Assembly (NCBI GenBank): GCA_051000815.1
Contig: JBPCNX010000043.1
Coordinates: 24,286 to 88,285, forward strand
Direction: 5' to 3'
Source: PSRF01 sp051000815
GTDB lineage: Bacteria > Acidobacteriota > Blastocatellia > Pyrinomonadales > Pyrinomonadaceae
Length of the DNA: 64,000 bases
Position numbers and translations under genes: made by a program. This document shows, one piece after another, positions 24,439 through 33,881 of the stretch (positions within the stretch are counted from its first letter, which is position 1; each line of letters opens with the position of its first letter). Below the pieces are notes generated by a model that was not told where the DNA came from, ran no database searches, and saw only the letters and a list, made by a program, of their open reading frames with translations.

Positions 24439-25869
24439 TTACTTCTGCAGGCTCTCAGACAGGTCGTTGACCACCTTTTGCATCTGGGAATCTCTAAGCC
24501 GAAGAGACTCTACCTTCGCATAGGAGTGCATCACCGTTGTGTGGTGCTTACCGCCGAAAGCCCTCCCGATCGCTGGATAACTGTGCTTTGTCAATTGCTT
24601 GCAAAGATACATAGCAATTTGACGTGGACGAGAAACCTGTTGCGCGTTGCTTTTCGATAATAATTCGGCAACGCTGATTTTGAAACTGTTGGCTACGACC
24701 TTTTGGATCTGTTGGATAGTTATGACATCTGATTCTTCTTCACCAGCAATATTTCGCATAGCGTCTTGCGCCAGCGTTTTGGAGATCTTCTCTCCTCGCA
24801 AAGAGGAAATCGCGACAAGACGGATCAATGATCCCTCAAGCTCCCGAATATTATGTTTCACTCTGCCGGCTATCAAAAGCGCGACCTCATCGGGAATCGT
24901 GACACCCATCGTCTCCGCCTTTCGTTTCAGAATAGCTACTTTTGTTTCGAGATCCGGCGGTTCGATATCGGCAATCAAGCCCCATTCAAAACGCGAGTGG
25001 AGGCGTTCTTCCAGTGTAGGAATCTCGCGGGGTGGGCAGTCGGAACTAATCACAATCTGCTTTTGCTGATCGTAAAGCGAGTTGAACGTATGAAAGAATT
25101 CTTCCTGCGTCCGCTCCTTCCCTGCCATGAACTGAACGTCATCGATCAGTAAAACATCCACCGAGCGATACCTTTCTCGAAACGCCGGCGTCTTGTCGTA
25201 ACGGATAGCGTTGATCAGTTCATTCATGAACTTCTCGGAGGAGAGATAACAAAGTCGGAGGTGAGGATTGCGCTGTTTTATGGCATGGCCGCAGGCATGC
25301 ATTAGGTGTGTTTTACCCAGTCCCACACCACCATAGAGATAAAGCGGGTTATAAGTTTTTCCCGGAGCTTCAGCGACCGCCAGTGAGGCCGCATGAGCGA
25401 ACTGATTACACGATCCAACTACAAAACCGTCGTAGCTATATTTTGAATTAAGCGAAGGGTCGAGACTGGGGGTATCTGCCGATCGAGCATTCCCAGAGAA
25501 GAACCTGGCATCGCGATACCCTTCGGCTGTGGGAATATTAGTGTATTGCCTGGGTGGCTCGGACTTTGGAAGTTCGGTGCTCGTTAAAGAAGCAGTCCCA
25601 CCAGAACTCTCTTCGTCGAGCTCAAGAACCCAGTGCACTGAAAAACCCGGCAGACTAACCTCTTTGAGGACCAAGCCCAGCAGAGATGTAAAGTTGGTCG
25701 TTACCCAGCCCCTTACGACCTCGTTTGGCGCACAAAGATGAATTGTAGAATTCGAATAGTCGATGCAGCGGAATTCAAGCAGCGCAAACCACGTTTCGAA
25801 GGTTTCGTTGTTGAGTTTGTTCCTAAGGGAATCAAGAATTCCGTCCCAAATATCATTTTCGCCGATCAC
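24439..25869 (-). CDS. dnaA: Chromosomal replication initiator DnaA
   Basis: The AAA+ initiator that opens oriC. With the GTG start at 25869 it has 476 residues. Domain I is IWDGILDSLRNKLNNETFETWF, and a low-complexity linker follows. Walker A is GGVGLGKT (about 180-187), Walker B is VLLIDDVQFMAGKERTQEEFF, and the DNA-binding domain IV ends with the signature AFGGKHHTTVMHSYAKV. The frame stays open up to 26016, but domain I begins at the GTG, which has AGAGGCAG upstream. DnaA boxes lie upstream, at 26007-26040, consistent with autoregulation. It is transcribed away from rpmH. Confidence 0.95.
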   Translation of the reverse strand: MIGENDIWDGILDSLRNKLNNETFETWFALLEFRCIDYSNSTIHLCAPNEVVRGWVTTNFTSLLGLVLKEVSLPGFSVHWVLELDEESSGGTASLTSTELPKSEPPRQYTNIPTAEGYRDARFFSGNARSADTPSLDPSLNSKYSYDGFVVGSCNQFAHAASLAVAEAPGKTYNPLYLYGGVGLGKTHLMHACGHAIKQRNPHLRLCYLSSEKFMNELINAIRYDKTPAFRERYRSVDVLLIDDVQFMAGKERTQEEFFHTFNSLYDQQKQIVISSDCPPREIPTLEERLHSRFEWGLIADIEPPDLETKVAILKRKAETMGVTIPDEVALLIAGRVKHNIRELEGSLIRLVAISSLRGEKISKTLAQDAMRNIAGEEESDVITIQQIQKVVANSFKISVAELLSKSNAQQVSRPRQIAMYLCKQLTKHSYPAIGRAFGGKHHTTVMHSYAKVESLRLRDSQMQKVVNDLSESLQK

Positions 25870-26593
25870 GTAATTACTGCCTCTAACGGTTGTGATTTTA
25901 AAATTGTCTGAGAATCGTACATCTAGCGCCGCTTCCTGAAGGCTCCGCGGATTTGCCTGGAGACGGACCCACCTCCGCATCTCGGTAAGAAGCGGGCCGG
26001 ATTCCCTTTTCCACAACGATTTTCACAGGTCTGTGGAAAAGCAGCGCGCGCTTAATGTAAAGCTTTAAGATGATAGTCCTCAATAGGTTAGGAGCGCCGC
26101 TAGCTGAGATGGAGCGGAGACTAACATACAGGTGAGCCGTTATCAAGCGGGCTCTCCACATAAAACACTTAGGGAGCTTAATGGGGTCCTAACCTCCGCG
26201 AGCGCAAGCGGCCGGTGTCGCCGATAGTACCATTGTCGGACACCTTTCGACCGTCTTTGCTGGTGCTGTGTTCAACTGGAAAGGCCATCCGCTGCTAGCC
26301 TGAGTTTCTCCTGATCGGAGGGCGGACGTTTCTTTTTCGCTGCCTAACTAATCGTATAAATCCGGACCTAAATGGGATCCCTAGAGTGCCAGGTTAATTG
26401 ATGTCGTGTCGTGTTTCCGGGGTTCAAAGTTTTGAGGCTAACGCTCGTCAACTCAGTTAGGTGACCGTGAATTCTCTGATCGTCCACTTGTCACCGCGAA
26501 GGACAGCACACGCATTGATACTGATGCTTTCTTGACACAAAGCCCGGTGCCAGTTAGTCTTACCGTTTTCGTTTAGCAGGAGATTGATCACTT
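25870..26593. promoter_or_regulatory. dnaA-rpmH divergent intergenic region with DnaA boxes
   Basis: A 724-nt gap between divergent dnaA and rpmH. DnaA-box-like 9-mers sit at 26007-26015 (TTTTCCACA) and 26032-26040 (TGTGGAAAA), an inverted pair 16 nt apart, with a weaker CTCTCCACA at 26152-26160. They probably control dnaA and may contribute to the origin. The stretch 26165-26520 shows no gene or clear motif. An rpmH promoter lies near the right end. Confidence 0.6.
26532..26560 (+). promoter_or_regulatory. Predicted sigma-70-type promoter of rpmH
   Basis: TTGACA at 26532-26537, a 17-nt spacer and TAGTCT at 26555-26560. The -35 is a perfect match, the -10 is weaker. It is 34 nt upstream of the rpmH ATG, the expected place for the ribosomal-protein/RNase P operon promoter. 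Confidence 0.55.
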
Positions 26594-26740
26594 ATGGCTA
26601 AGCCCACATTTCAGCCAAACAACAGACGTAGGGCCAAGACGCATGGTTTCCGGGCTCGCATGGCCACGAAGAACGGGAGATTGGTTCTGAAGCGAAGACG
26701 AGCTAAAGGGCGCAAGCGTTTGACACCTTCTCATTACTAA
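26594..26740 (+). CDS. rpmH: 50S ribosomal protein L34
   Basis: A 48-residue, very basic protein starting MAKPTFQPNNRRRAKTHGFR and ending RRRAKGRKRLTPSHY, a textbook L34. It sits in the large ribosomal subunit. An AGGAG motif lies about 10 nt before the ATG at 26594. It is followed after 3 nt by rnpA, as in nearly all bacteria, and the pair sits next to dnaA. Confidence 0.97.
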   Translation: MAKPTFQPNNRRRAKTHGFRARMATKNGRLVLKRRRAKGRKRLTPSHY

Positions 26741-26743
26741 GAA

Positions 26744-27127
26744 TTGTCCGGTATGCAAGCGCACCTTCGCGACAGCCGCGACTTCCAGAGGGTCTATAAA
26801 ACGGGTAAGCGATACGACGGCAAATTGATAACTGCGTTTGCGCTCCCTAATAAACACACGTATCACCGCCTGGGCATAACAGCATCAAGGAAAGCGTTGG
26901 GTAATGCCGTCGAGCGAAATCGAGCGAAGCGCCTGTTGCGAGAAACTTTCAGGTTGACCAAAACGTCTTTAGACGGCCTGCAAAGGAAATACGATTGGGT
27001 GTTGAATGGGCGGCGGGCCTTGCAGTCGGCGCGGATTAGTCAGCCGCTCGGCGAATTCCAGAAAATAGTCAACTCCGTCGCGAGTGAAGAAACAATAGAC
27101 TGCTTGAATGAACAACAACTGGCGTGA
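26744..27127 (+). CDS. rnpA: Ribonuclease P protein component
   Basis: A basic protein of 124-127 residues that helps RNase P RNA cut the 5' leader from pre-tRNA. The family signature is visible as NAVERNRAKRLLRETFR, and the RDFQRVYKTGKRYDGK N-terminal segment is typical. The start is either TTG 26744 or ATG 26753 (MQAHLRDSRDF). The latter fits the family better, but no separate RBS resolves it. The stop overlaps the GTG of yidD by four bases (GTGA), so translation is coupled. Confidence 0.93.
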   Translation: MSGMQAHLRDSRDFQRVYKTGKRYDGKLITAFALPNKHTYHRLGITASRKALGNAVERNRAKRLLRETFRLTKTSLDGLQRKYDWVLNGRRALQSARISQPLGEFQKIVNSVASEETIDCLNEQQLA

Positions 27128-27333
27128 AGACGATTTTAATTTCAATTCTCAGGTTTTATAAGCTAGCTATCTCTCCTCTGCTTCCGCCTTCCTGTCGATT
27201 CATTCCAACCTGTTCAGAATTTGCGATGGAGGCGATAACCCGACGAGGCGCGTTGCGAGGGAGTTTGCTCGCGCTACGCCGACTAGTGCGGTGCCATCCG
27301 TTCAATCCCGGTGGCTACGATCCAGTAAAGTGA
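27124..27333 (+). CDS. yidD: Membrane protein insertion efficiency factor YidD
   Basis: A 69-residue protein with the family hallmarks: LRFYKLAISPLLPPSCRFIPTCSEFAMEAI and the C-terminal RCHPFNPGGYDPV. YidD is a small amphipathic inner-membrane-associated protein that helps YidC-mediated insertion. The GTG start overlaps the rnpA stop and yidC follows after 45 nt, the conserved rnpA-yidD-yidC order. Confidence 0.95.
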   Translation: MKTILISILRFYKLAISPLLPPSCRFIPTCSEFAMEAITRRGALRGSLLALRRLVRCHPFNPGGYDPVK

Positions 27334-27378
27334 TATTCCAGAACAATCAAATTTGCGCTCAACGATTCTAGTTCTCCA

Positions 27379-29181
27379 ATGCAACAGAAGCGTTTACTAC
27401 TTGCCTTATTGATCTCCATTGGAATCCTCTTTTCGTGGAGCTACTTCTTTGTCAAACCCACTGAACAACAGCCTGTAAAGGACACCACAGCGGCTGAGTC
27501 GCCGAGTCCGACCGCGTCAGTTTCTCCTCCTGATGCGACTCCGACCCCGACCCCAGTCAGTACACCAGTGGTGAACCAGACACAGGAGCCGCGGCGAACC
27601 TTAACCGTCAAGACTCCTTTGTACGAGGCTAAGTTTGATAGTCGGGGGGCCCAGGTCGTTAGCTGGATCATCAAGAAAAATAAGGATAGTGGTCGTGACA
27701 TTCATTCGGTCGCGAGCAGCAAGAATAGTCTTGTGCCCCTGGAATTGGTTTCTCCCGAAGGGCTGAAGCGGGGGGAAGTTCCGCTGCAAATAACGATTGG
27801 GGACAACGCACTCGACACAAACCTTTCTAACACCAGTTATACGATTGAAGGAACTGAATCAGCGACTGGTGACGTTGAGCTAAACCTGTCTGGTAGCGAA
27901 AAGAAGACGATCACATTTCTTAGCCAGGAGGGATCTGGTCTTACGGTTTCCAAGAAGATAACTCTCGACGCAGAGAGATATACAGTGGACCTTGAGATGT
28001 TGATTAAGCGGGGCGATCAGATTGTTCCGGCCAAACTGAGGATCGGACCCAGCATTGGTGATCAGGGCATACGGACCTACACCTTTTATTCGGTGGCCCC
28101 TGAAGGAATTGCAGCCTTCGCCGACAAGGTCGAACGACACACCGCACCTTCAATCAATGAAAACAAATCAACCCCGGACCGATTAGCTGTGTCAGGCTCG
28201 GTCGACTGGGCAGGCATTGGTGATACGTACTTCGCAATGGTGGCCATCCCTTCTAACCGCGCTGAAGGCCTGGAATTTAGAACCGTTCAATACGACCACC
28301 AGGCCAATGGCAAACCGGAGAAGCGCTATCTAATCGAAGCGCTGGTTCCCATTCCGACTGACGGCTCGCGCACGGTTATCTATGTAGGTCCAAAGGATCA
28401 CTTCATCCTGACTGAGGGCAGTCAGGAAATAAGCGCCGCCGTTGGACGTCAAATCGACCTTGAGGGTCTGATTGATTATGGTTGGTTTACCTGGCTCTCG
28501 CGGCCAATTGCCATACCCATTCTTAAGGCGATTCGTTGGCTCCACCGGATAACGAATAGCTATGGTCTCGCGATCATTCTCTTCACTATTGTGATTTATT
28601 CGCTCTTCTTCCCCCTTAAGTGGCGCTCATCGAAGGCGATGAAGAAAGCGCAAAAGCTGGCCCCTCGCATGAAGGAATTGCAGGAAAAGATCAAGGGGAT
28701 GAAGCAGAGCGATCCGAAGTTGAAGGAGTTGCAAATGGAGCAACTCCGCCTGATGAAAGAGGGAAATCCGCTAGGCGGCTGTTTGCCTCTGCTGATTCAG
28801 ATGCCGTTCTTATTCGCGCTTTATCGAGCGATCACTATCTCACTGGACTTCCGTCAAGCAAGCTTTCTTTGGTTACCCGACCTCTCTGCGGGTGATCCGC
28901 TTCATATTCTTGAGTTCTTGATGGCCGGCACGATGATCGTATTGCAATTGATCACGCCGGCCCCATCCGCGGATCCCATGCAGCGCAAGATGATGGCTAT
29001 TGGGATGCCCCTTTTCATGCTTTATGTGCTTTGGGGCGCTCCGGCTGGTTTACTTGTCTACTGGCTGGTAGGAAATATAGTAGGATTTAGTCAACAATTT
29101 CTGATCAACTATTTGACCAAGTCTGATGGTGAGATCCCTACGGAGAAGGCAAGCGCAACACCACTACGGAAAGGCTCATAG
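27379..29181 (+). CDS. yidC: Membrane protein insertase YidC
   Basis: A 600-residue inner-membrane insertase of the Gram-negative type. An N-terminal helix (about 5-24) is followed by a Pro/Thr-rich linker, a large periplasmic beta domain (about 70-360) and the conserved five-helix core (SYGLAIILFTIVIYSLFFPLKW, GGCLPLLIQMPFLFALYRAI, LVYWLVGNIVGFSQQFLINY). It inserts and folds membrane proteins with or without SecYEG, including F0 subunits, some of which are encoded 6 kb downstream. The periplasmic domain identifies a didermic host. Confidence 0.96.
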   Translation: MQQKRLLLALLISIGILFSWSYFFVKPTEQQPVKDTTAAESPSPTASVSPPDATPTPTPVSTPVVNQTQEPRRTLTVKTPLYEAKFDSRGAQVVSWIIKKNKDSGRDIHSVASSKNSLVPLELVSPEGLKRGEVPLQITIGDNALDTNLSNTSYTIEGTESATGDVELNLSGSEKKTITFLSQEGSGLTVSKKITLDAERYTVDLEMLIKRGDQIVPAKLRIGPSIGDQGIRTYTFYSVAPEGIAAFADKVERHTAPSINENKSTPDRLAVSGSVDWAGIGDTYFAMVAIPSNRAEGLEFRTVQYDHQANGKPEKRYLIEALVPIPTDGSRTVIYVGPKDHFILTEGSQEISAAVGRQIDLEGLIDYGWFTWLSRPIAIPILKAIRWLHRITNSYGLAIILFTIVIYSLFFPLKWRSSKAMKKAQKLAPRMKELQEKIKGMKQSDPKLKELQMEQLRLMKEGNPLGGCLPLLIQMPFLFALYRAITISLDFRQASFLWLPDLSAGDPLHILEFLMAGTMIVLQLITPAPSADPMQRKMMAIGMPLFMLYVLWGAPAGLLVYWLVGNIVGFSQQFLINYLTKSDGEIPTEKASATPLRKGS

Positions 29182-29221
29182 TCTGGAACTGTAACGCACA
29201 TCGGCTGGACGGAACTTAAGG

Positions 29222-29683
29222 ATGAACGAAACTTACCAGCAAGCAGCAAAGTTTCTCGAATCGATCTTCGAGAAATCCGGTCTTGAGCTTCAGGTCACGC
29301 TTGATGACGCAGGGGGGCGGTTCACCATAAATCTTGATGGCCGCGACGCCGAACTGCTTCAAGCTGATGGCGCCGAAGTACTGGAAGCTCTGCAGCACAT
29401 TCTTAATCAGGCGTTCGGAAGGAATTTATTCGGTAGCGAGCGCATTATTTGCGATGTCCAGGGATTCCGCGCTACACGTGAAGCAGAGTTGCGCGCGATG
29501 GCCCAACATGCGGCAGCTCAAGTTAGAGCAAGCGGGGTAGCGTTTACTTTTGGCGCTATGAATGCCAACGAGCGTCGGATCCTTCACCTCACACTTGCGG
29601 ATAGCGAAGATTTACAGACTGAGTCTATCGGAGAATCAAGGGACCGCCGACTCAGGGTTACCCTCAAGACCGCTACAAAATAG
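29222..29683 (+). CDS. jag: Jag/KhpB-type KH-R3H RNA-binding protein
   Basis: A 153-residue protein with a KH-like domain (about 20-85) followed by an R3H domain (about 90-150), where MNANERRILHLTLADSEDLQTES matches the R3H region of Jag/KhpB. The N-terminal Jag-N domain of Firmicutes is missing, which is usual outside that phylum. KhpB proteins bind RNA. It lies directly after yidC, as in many genomes. The mnmE start is 40 nt further on. Confidence 0.88.
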   Translation: MNETYQQAAKFLESIFEKSGLELQVTLDDAGGRFTINLDGRDAELLQADGAEVLEALQHILNQAFGRNLFGSERIICDVQGFRATREAELRAMAQHAAAQVRASGVAFTFGAMNANERRILHLTLADSEDLQTESIGESRDRRLRVTLKTATK

Positions 29684-29723
29684 AATTTTCCCGCATTTTC
29701 TAGAGGGTCATTGCGGATCACAG

Positions 29724-31079
29724 ATGGACGCGATTGTCGCACTTTCAACAGCTGCGGGTCGTAGCGCGATCGGAGTTATACGCGTCAGCGGATCAGACTC
29801 CTTGGCTATCGCCCGGTCTTTAGTTGGTGACGAACACTTATCACTCCTACCCGGACAAGTCGCTCTGCGGAGCCTCAGGCCGGTTGGCCGCGCTGAGATT
29901 TTGGATCGTGCACTGCTAACCTATTTTCAAGCGCCGAATTCCTACACTGGAGAAGATGTGCTGGAGATCAGTTGTCACGGCTCGCCTGTAATTCTCCGTC
30001 AGGTGATCGACTTCATCCTCTTATGCGGCGGACGACTGGCGGATCCTGGTGAGTTTACCTTGCGGGCGCTTAGTAACGGGAAGTTAAATCTGACTCAGGC
30101 TGTCGCGGTCCGGGATTTGATCAACGCAAGGACTGAGCAGGCGGCTAAACAGGCAATTAGACAACTCAAGGGAGAGCTCTCTCTACGATTACAGCCGACG
30201 AAGGAAAGGCTGATTCAAATAATAGTTAAGCTTGAGTCAGCCCTGGAGTTTGTTGAAGATGACTTGCCGCAACTCGAAAAGGCGAGTCTTGAAAGGAGCC
30301 TGTCTGAGTTAATTGGTGAGCTGACCGGATTGGCAGCAACTTTTGATCTTGGACACTTGTTGCGCGACGGCCTGAGAGTTACTATTACGGGGCGACCGAA
30401 TGTCGGTAAGTCCAGTCTCTTCAATAAGTTAGTGGAATATGACCGCGCAATCGTTACTCAGATTCCAGGAACAACCCGCGACAGTTTAACAGAGGCTATT
30501 AGTCTCAGTGGAGTGCCAATTCTTTTGTCCGATACTGCGGGTGTGCGCGCGTCGGAAGATCAAATAGAAAGACTAGGAGTCGAGCGAAGTCGTCAGTCAA
30601 TCGCCGACTCGGATCTCGCTTTGGTAGTTGTCGACGGGTCGGAAGAGCTCACTGCTGACGATCTTGACGTTCTATCAGAAGCAGCTGCGGTCCGACATGT
30701 CATTGTTCGTAACAAGAGTGATCTTCCGTCCTTTGGAAGGGATCTGGAGCCCTTCAATTCAGACGCGCTTACGATTAAGGTTTCAGCGTTGTCGAACTAC
30801 GGTCTCGACGAACTGCGAGCTGCTATAATCTCATCATTCGGTTTAGCTGAGACGATTGATTCCGGATTGCTGGTCACCGACGCGCGCCAACACGATCTCT
30901 TAGGTCAAGCGGTCTCCGAGCTTCAGTCCTCTGCAAGGCTGATAGACCAGGGAGCAAGTGAGGAATTGATAGTACTTGGTTTACAGAACGGTCTGCGGTT
31001 CATGGGGCAGATCACTGGCGAAACTACGACCGAAGAAATCTTGACAGAAATATTCTCGACCTTCTGTATTGGCAAATGA
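29724..31079 (+). CDS. mnmE: tRNA modification GTPase MnmE
   Basis: A 451-residue GTPase that with MnmG makes the 5-carboxymethylaminomethyl group on wobble uridine of tRNA. The start ATG at 29724 gives the typical N-terminus MDAIVALSTAAGRSAIGVIRVSGS. The folate-binding N-domain is followed by the inserted G domain with GRPNVGKSSLFN, DTAGVRAS and NKSD, and the C-terminal FCIGK has the conserved catalytic CxGK motif. The last codons overlap the mnmG ATG by four bases (ATGA), indicating translational coupling. Confidence 0.95.
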   Translation: MDAIVALSTAAGRSAIGVIRVSGSDSLAIARSLVGDEHLSLLPGQVALRSLRPVGRAEILDRALLTYFQAPNSYTGEDVLEISCHGSPVILRQVIDFILLCGGRLADPGEFTLRALSNGKLNLTQAVAVRDLINARTEQAAKQAIRQLKGELSLRLQPTKERLIQIIVKLESALEFVEDDLPQLEKASLERSLSELIGELTGLAATFDLGHLLRDGLRVTITGRPNVGKSSLFNKLVEYDRAIVTQIPGTTRDSLTEAISLSGVPILLSDTAGVRASEDQIERLGVERSRQSIADSDLALVVVDGSEELTADDLDVLSEAAAVRHVIVRNKSDLPSFGRDLEPFNSDALTIKVSALSNYGLDELRAAIISSFGLAETIDSGLLVTDARQHDLLGQAVSELQSSARLIDQGASEELIVLGLQNGLRFMGQITGETTTEEILTEIFSTFCIGK

Positions 31080-32971
31080 AAATGGGCTTCGACGAAGATT
31101 TTGATGTCATCGTGATCGGGGGAGGCCACGCAGGATGTGAAGCAGCGTCGGCGGCCGCACGTTTGGGATCTCAGACAGCACTCGTCACTCTGAATTTGGA
31201 TCTGATTGGCCAGATGTCGTGCAATCCGGCTATTGGTGGTATTGCCAAGGGTCACCTTGTTCGAGAGATGGACGCGCTTGGTGGGATAATGGGGCGCGTT
31301 GCGGATCGTTCAGGTATTCACTTCCGCCTCCTAAATCGTTCTAGAGGTCGAGCTGTCCAATCACCGCGGGCTCAGGCAAATCGATCTCTGTACCGCAGGG
31401 AGATGAGGCTTGCGCTCGAGAACACGCCAAACCTGCATTTGCGCCAAGGGACGGTCATAGATCTCATTGTTGTTGACGGCTGCATTCTAGGCATCAATCT
31501 ACAGGACGGCCGCAGGCTGGCGGCTCGTTCCGTCGTAGTGGCAACGGGCACATTCTTGAACGGGGTAGTTCATACCGGTCGCCGCCGCTACAGTGCAGGT
31601 CGGGCAGGCGAGCCCGCCTCAATTGAACTTGCGGAGTCCCTGAGGTGTCTGGGCTTCCCTGTGGGACGGCTAAAGACGGGAACGCCACCGCGCTTGGATG
31701 GACGGACGATTGATTGGGAGGCATTTGAACCCCAACGTCCCGATGAACATCCGGTTCCCTTCTCGTTTGCTTCCGACCGGATACTTCAGTCTCAGACGCC
31801 TTGCTACATTGGCTATACGACGACTGAAATCCATGATGCGATCCGGGCGAATCTGGCTGAATCGCCCCTTTATTCGGGCCAGATCAAGGGAGTTGGTCCG
31901 AGATACTGTCCTTCGATCGAGGATAAAATTGTAAAGTTCGCCGGCAAGGATCGGCATCAATTGTTTCTCGAGCCGGAGGGAGATGAGACGAATGAGGTCT
32001 ACCTCAATGGCTTTTCAACATCTCTTCCGGCAGGACTGCAACAAGACCTAGTTCGTTTGATACCCGGACTTCAAGAGACAAAGATCATAAGGCCAGGATA
32101 TGCGATTGAATACGATTATGTGGACCCCCGCGAGTTGGGCCCCGATCTCCAAACGCACCGGGTTCATGGGCTCTTTCATGCTGGCCAGATTAACGGGACA
32201 ACTGGCTACGAGGAGGCGGGATGCCAGGGGCTCATCGCCGGAATCAACGCTTCCTTGAACAGTCGGAAGCGAACAGGCTTTCGGTTAAGTCGACATGAGT
32301 CATATATCGGCGTTCTTATTGACGATCTTATTACGCAAGGTGTAGATGAGCCGTACAGGGTATTCACTTCGCGGGCCGAGAATCGACTAGAGTTGCGTTA
32401 TGACAATGCTGACGAAAGACTGCAACCACACGGCCGGCGGATTGGTCTTGTCGGAGACCGCGACTGGGAACGTTTCAATGCTCGTCGGGATCGGCTTTCA
32501 AAAGCGGCACGGGCTCTAGCAAGCGTGCGACTTCGCCGATCTGATCCCGCATATGCAGCGTTGACGGCGATGTTGGGAGCTGATTTGGGCGATTCGTTAA
32601 CACTAGAGCAACTGAGTAAGCGAGCCGGAGTAACAGCGGAAACGATTCATTCGTTAACGGGTTTGTCTTCTGAGGTCACGAGCCGGGATGTTGAAACCGT
32701 AATAGCGAGCGCCATTTACAAAGGCTACATTGAACATCAACGTCAGAATTCTCAGCGGCTAAACAGTCACGACGGCTTGAAGATACCGGTAGAATTTAAT
32801 TTTCGAACGATTAGCAGCTTATCTACTGAGATGGTTGAAAGACTTGAGCAGGCGCGGCCCATAACTTTTGGGGACGCTCGGAGAATTAAGGGCTTGACGG
32901 GCTCAGCTTTGACTACTCTCCTGGTGAGTTTGAGCGAGCAGAAAAGAGAACGGTTTACTGAAAACTCATGA
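31076..32971 (+). CDS. mnmG: tRNA uridine 5-carboxymethylaminomethyl modification protein MnmG
   Basis: A 631-residue FAD enzyme, the partner of MnmE. Features: the FAD motif GGGHAGCEAASAAARLG, the conserved MSCNPAIGGIAKGHLVREMDALGG, RAQANRSLYRREM, the SEAGYAIEYD-like segment PGYAIEYDYV and FHAGQINGTTGYEEAGCQG. The length is usual (about 620-640). It overlaps mnmE by 4 nt. The next gene is parA; the rsmG gene that usually follows mnmG is not present. Confidence 0.97.
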   Translation: MKMGFDEDFDVIVIGGGHAGCEAASAAARLGSQTALVTLNLDLIGQMSCNPAIGGIAKGHLVREMDALGGIMGRVADRSGIHFRLLNRSRGRAVQSPRAQANRSLYRREMRLALENTPNLHLRQGTVIDLIVVDGCILGINLQDGRRLAARSVVVATGTFLNGVVHTGRRRYSAGRAGEPASIELAESLRCLGFPVGRLKTGTPPRLDGRTIDWEAFEPQRPDEHPVPFSFASDRILQSQTPCYIGYTTTEIHDAIRANLAESPLYSGQIKGVGPRYCPSIEDKIVKFAGKDRHQLFLEPEGDETNEVYLNGFSTSLPAGLQQDLVRLIPGLQETKIIRPGYAIEYDYVDPRELGPDLQTHRVHGLFHAGQINGTTGYEEAGCQGLIAGINASLNSRKRTGFRLSRHESYIGVLIDDLITQGVDEPYRVFTSRAENRLELRYDNADERLQPHGRRIGLVGDRDWERFNARRDRLSKAARALASVRLRRSDPAYAALTAMLGADLGDSLTLEQLSKRAGVTAETIHSLTGLSSEVTSRDVETVIASAIYKGYIEHQRQNSQRLNSHDGLKIPVEFNFRTISSLSTEMVERLEQARPITFGDARRIKGLTGSALTTLLVSLSEQKRERFTENS

Positions 32972-32990
32972 AAGGCCCTTCGTTTGTAGG

Positions 32991-33006
32991 CGGGACACGT
33001 GAAACA
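32991..33006. promoter_or_regulatory. Degenerate parS-like site
   Basis: CGGGACACGTGAAACA matches the parS consensus TGTTNCACGTGAAACA at 12 of 15 specified positions, with the right half perfect and three mismatches in the left. It is 87 nt before parA. ParB loads at such sites in the origin region. A half-matching site may bind weakly. Confidence 0.5.
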
Positions 33007-33092
33007 TTCTGTCAAAGCACTCACAACTAATGCGATCAAATAGCACTTTGAGCAGACACCAGATCCCCGCTTCGATGTCTGTGACCTAATCC

Positions 33093-33881
33093 ATGATGGC
33101 AAAAATCATCGCAGTTGCGAATCAAAAGGGCGGAGTCGGTAAGACGACCACGGCTGTTAATCTGGCAGCGGTCATGGCCAGTAGAGGCCTAAGGGTGCTG
33201 CTTGTGGACTCCGATCCTCAAGCAAACGCAACTTCTGGGGTTGGGATTGAGCGAGGGAGTTTCCGACGAAGCCTATATCATGTTGTTGTATTAGGTGAGC
33301 CGTTACAATCTTCGCTGCTTCCGACTGAAATCCCTAACCTTCGAGTGGTTCCAGCCAACAAGGATTTGGCTGGCGCCGAAATAGAGCTTGTTGAGATTGA
33401 AAATAGAGAATCTCGGCTTCGCGAAGCGCTTAGGCCGGTGGAGACAGACTTCGACCTAATAATAATAGATTGTCCTCCCTCCCTGGGCCTTCTCACCCTT
33501 AACGCCCTCACGTCAGCGAAGTCCCTTTTGGTCCCGATCCAAGCCGAATATTATGCCTTGGAGGGCGTCACAGAGCTCTTCGACACTCTCGCGCGAGTCC
33601 GCCGTTTGCACAATCCGACCTTGGCAATCGAAGGCCTCCTTCTCACGATGTACGATGAGCGCACTAATCTATCGGTCGCTGTCGCGGCCGACTTGCGTGA
33701 TTTCTATGGCCAACAAGTATTCGCAACGGTTATACCTAGAAACGTAAGACTCGCTGAGGCGCCGAGTTATGGCAAACCAATAATTCTCTATGATCCACAT
33801 TCAAAAGGATGTGAGGCATACATGGAGCTATCCAAGGAGATCTACGCCTATGATACGCAGACCGCTTGGCCGGGGACTTGA
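33093..33881 (+). CDS. parA: Chromosome partitioning ATPase ParA/Soj
   Basis: A 262-residue Walker-type ATPase. The deviant Walker A is KGGVGKTTT (about 12-20), the signature DSDPQANATSG follows, Walker B is DLIIIDCPPSLG and ParA-type QAEYYALEG is present. It binds DNA nonspecifically and moves ParB-parS complexes during segregation. The ATG at 33093 or 33096 starts the protein. The 3' end overlaps parB by about 30 nt. A parS-like site precedes it. Confidence 0.95.
   Translation: MMAKIIAVANQKGGVGKTTTAVNLAAVMASRGLRVLLVDSDPQANATSGVGIERGSFRRSLYHVVVLGEPLQSSLLPTEIPNLRVVPANKDLAGAEIELVEIENRESRLREALRPVETDFDLIIIDCPPSLGLLTLNALTSAKSLLVPIQAEYYALEGVTELFDTLARVRRLHNPTLAIEGLLLTMYDERTNLSVAVAADLRDFYGQQVFATVIPRNVRLAEAPSYGKPIILYDPHSKGCEAYMELSKEIYAYDTQTAWPGT

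Noticed and set aside
26165..26520. Possible tRNA or other RNA gene in the dnaA-rpmH gap
   Set aside because: No cloverleaf or T-loop GTTCRA pattern could be found by eye.
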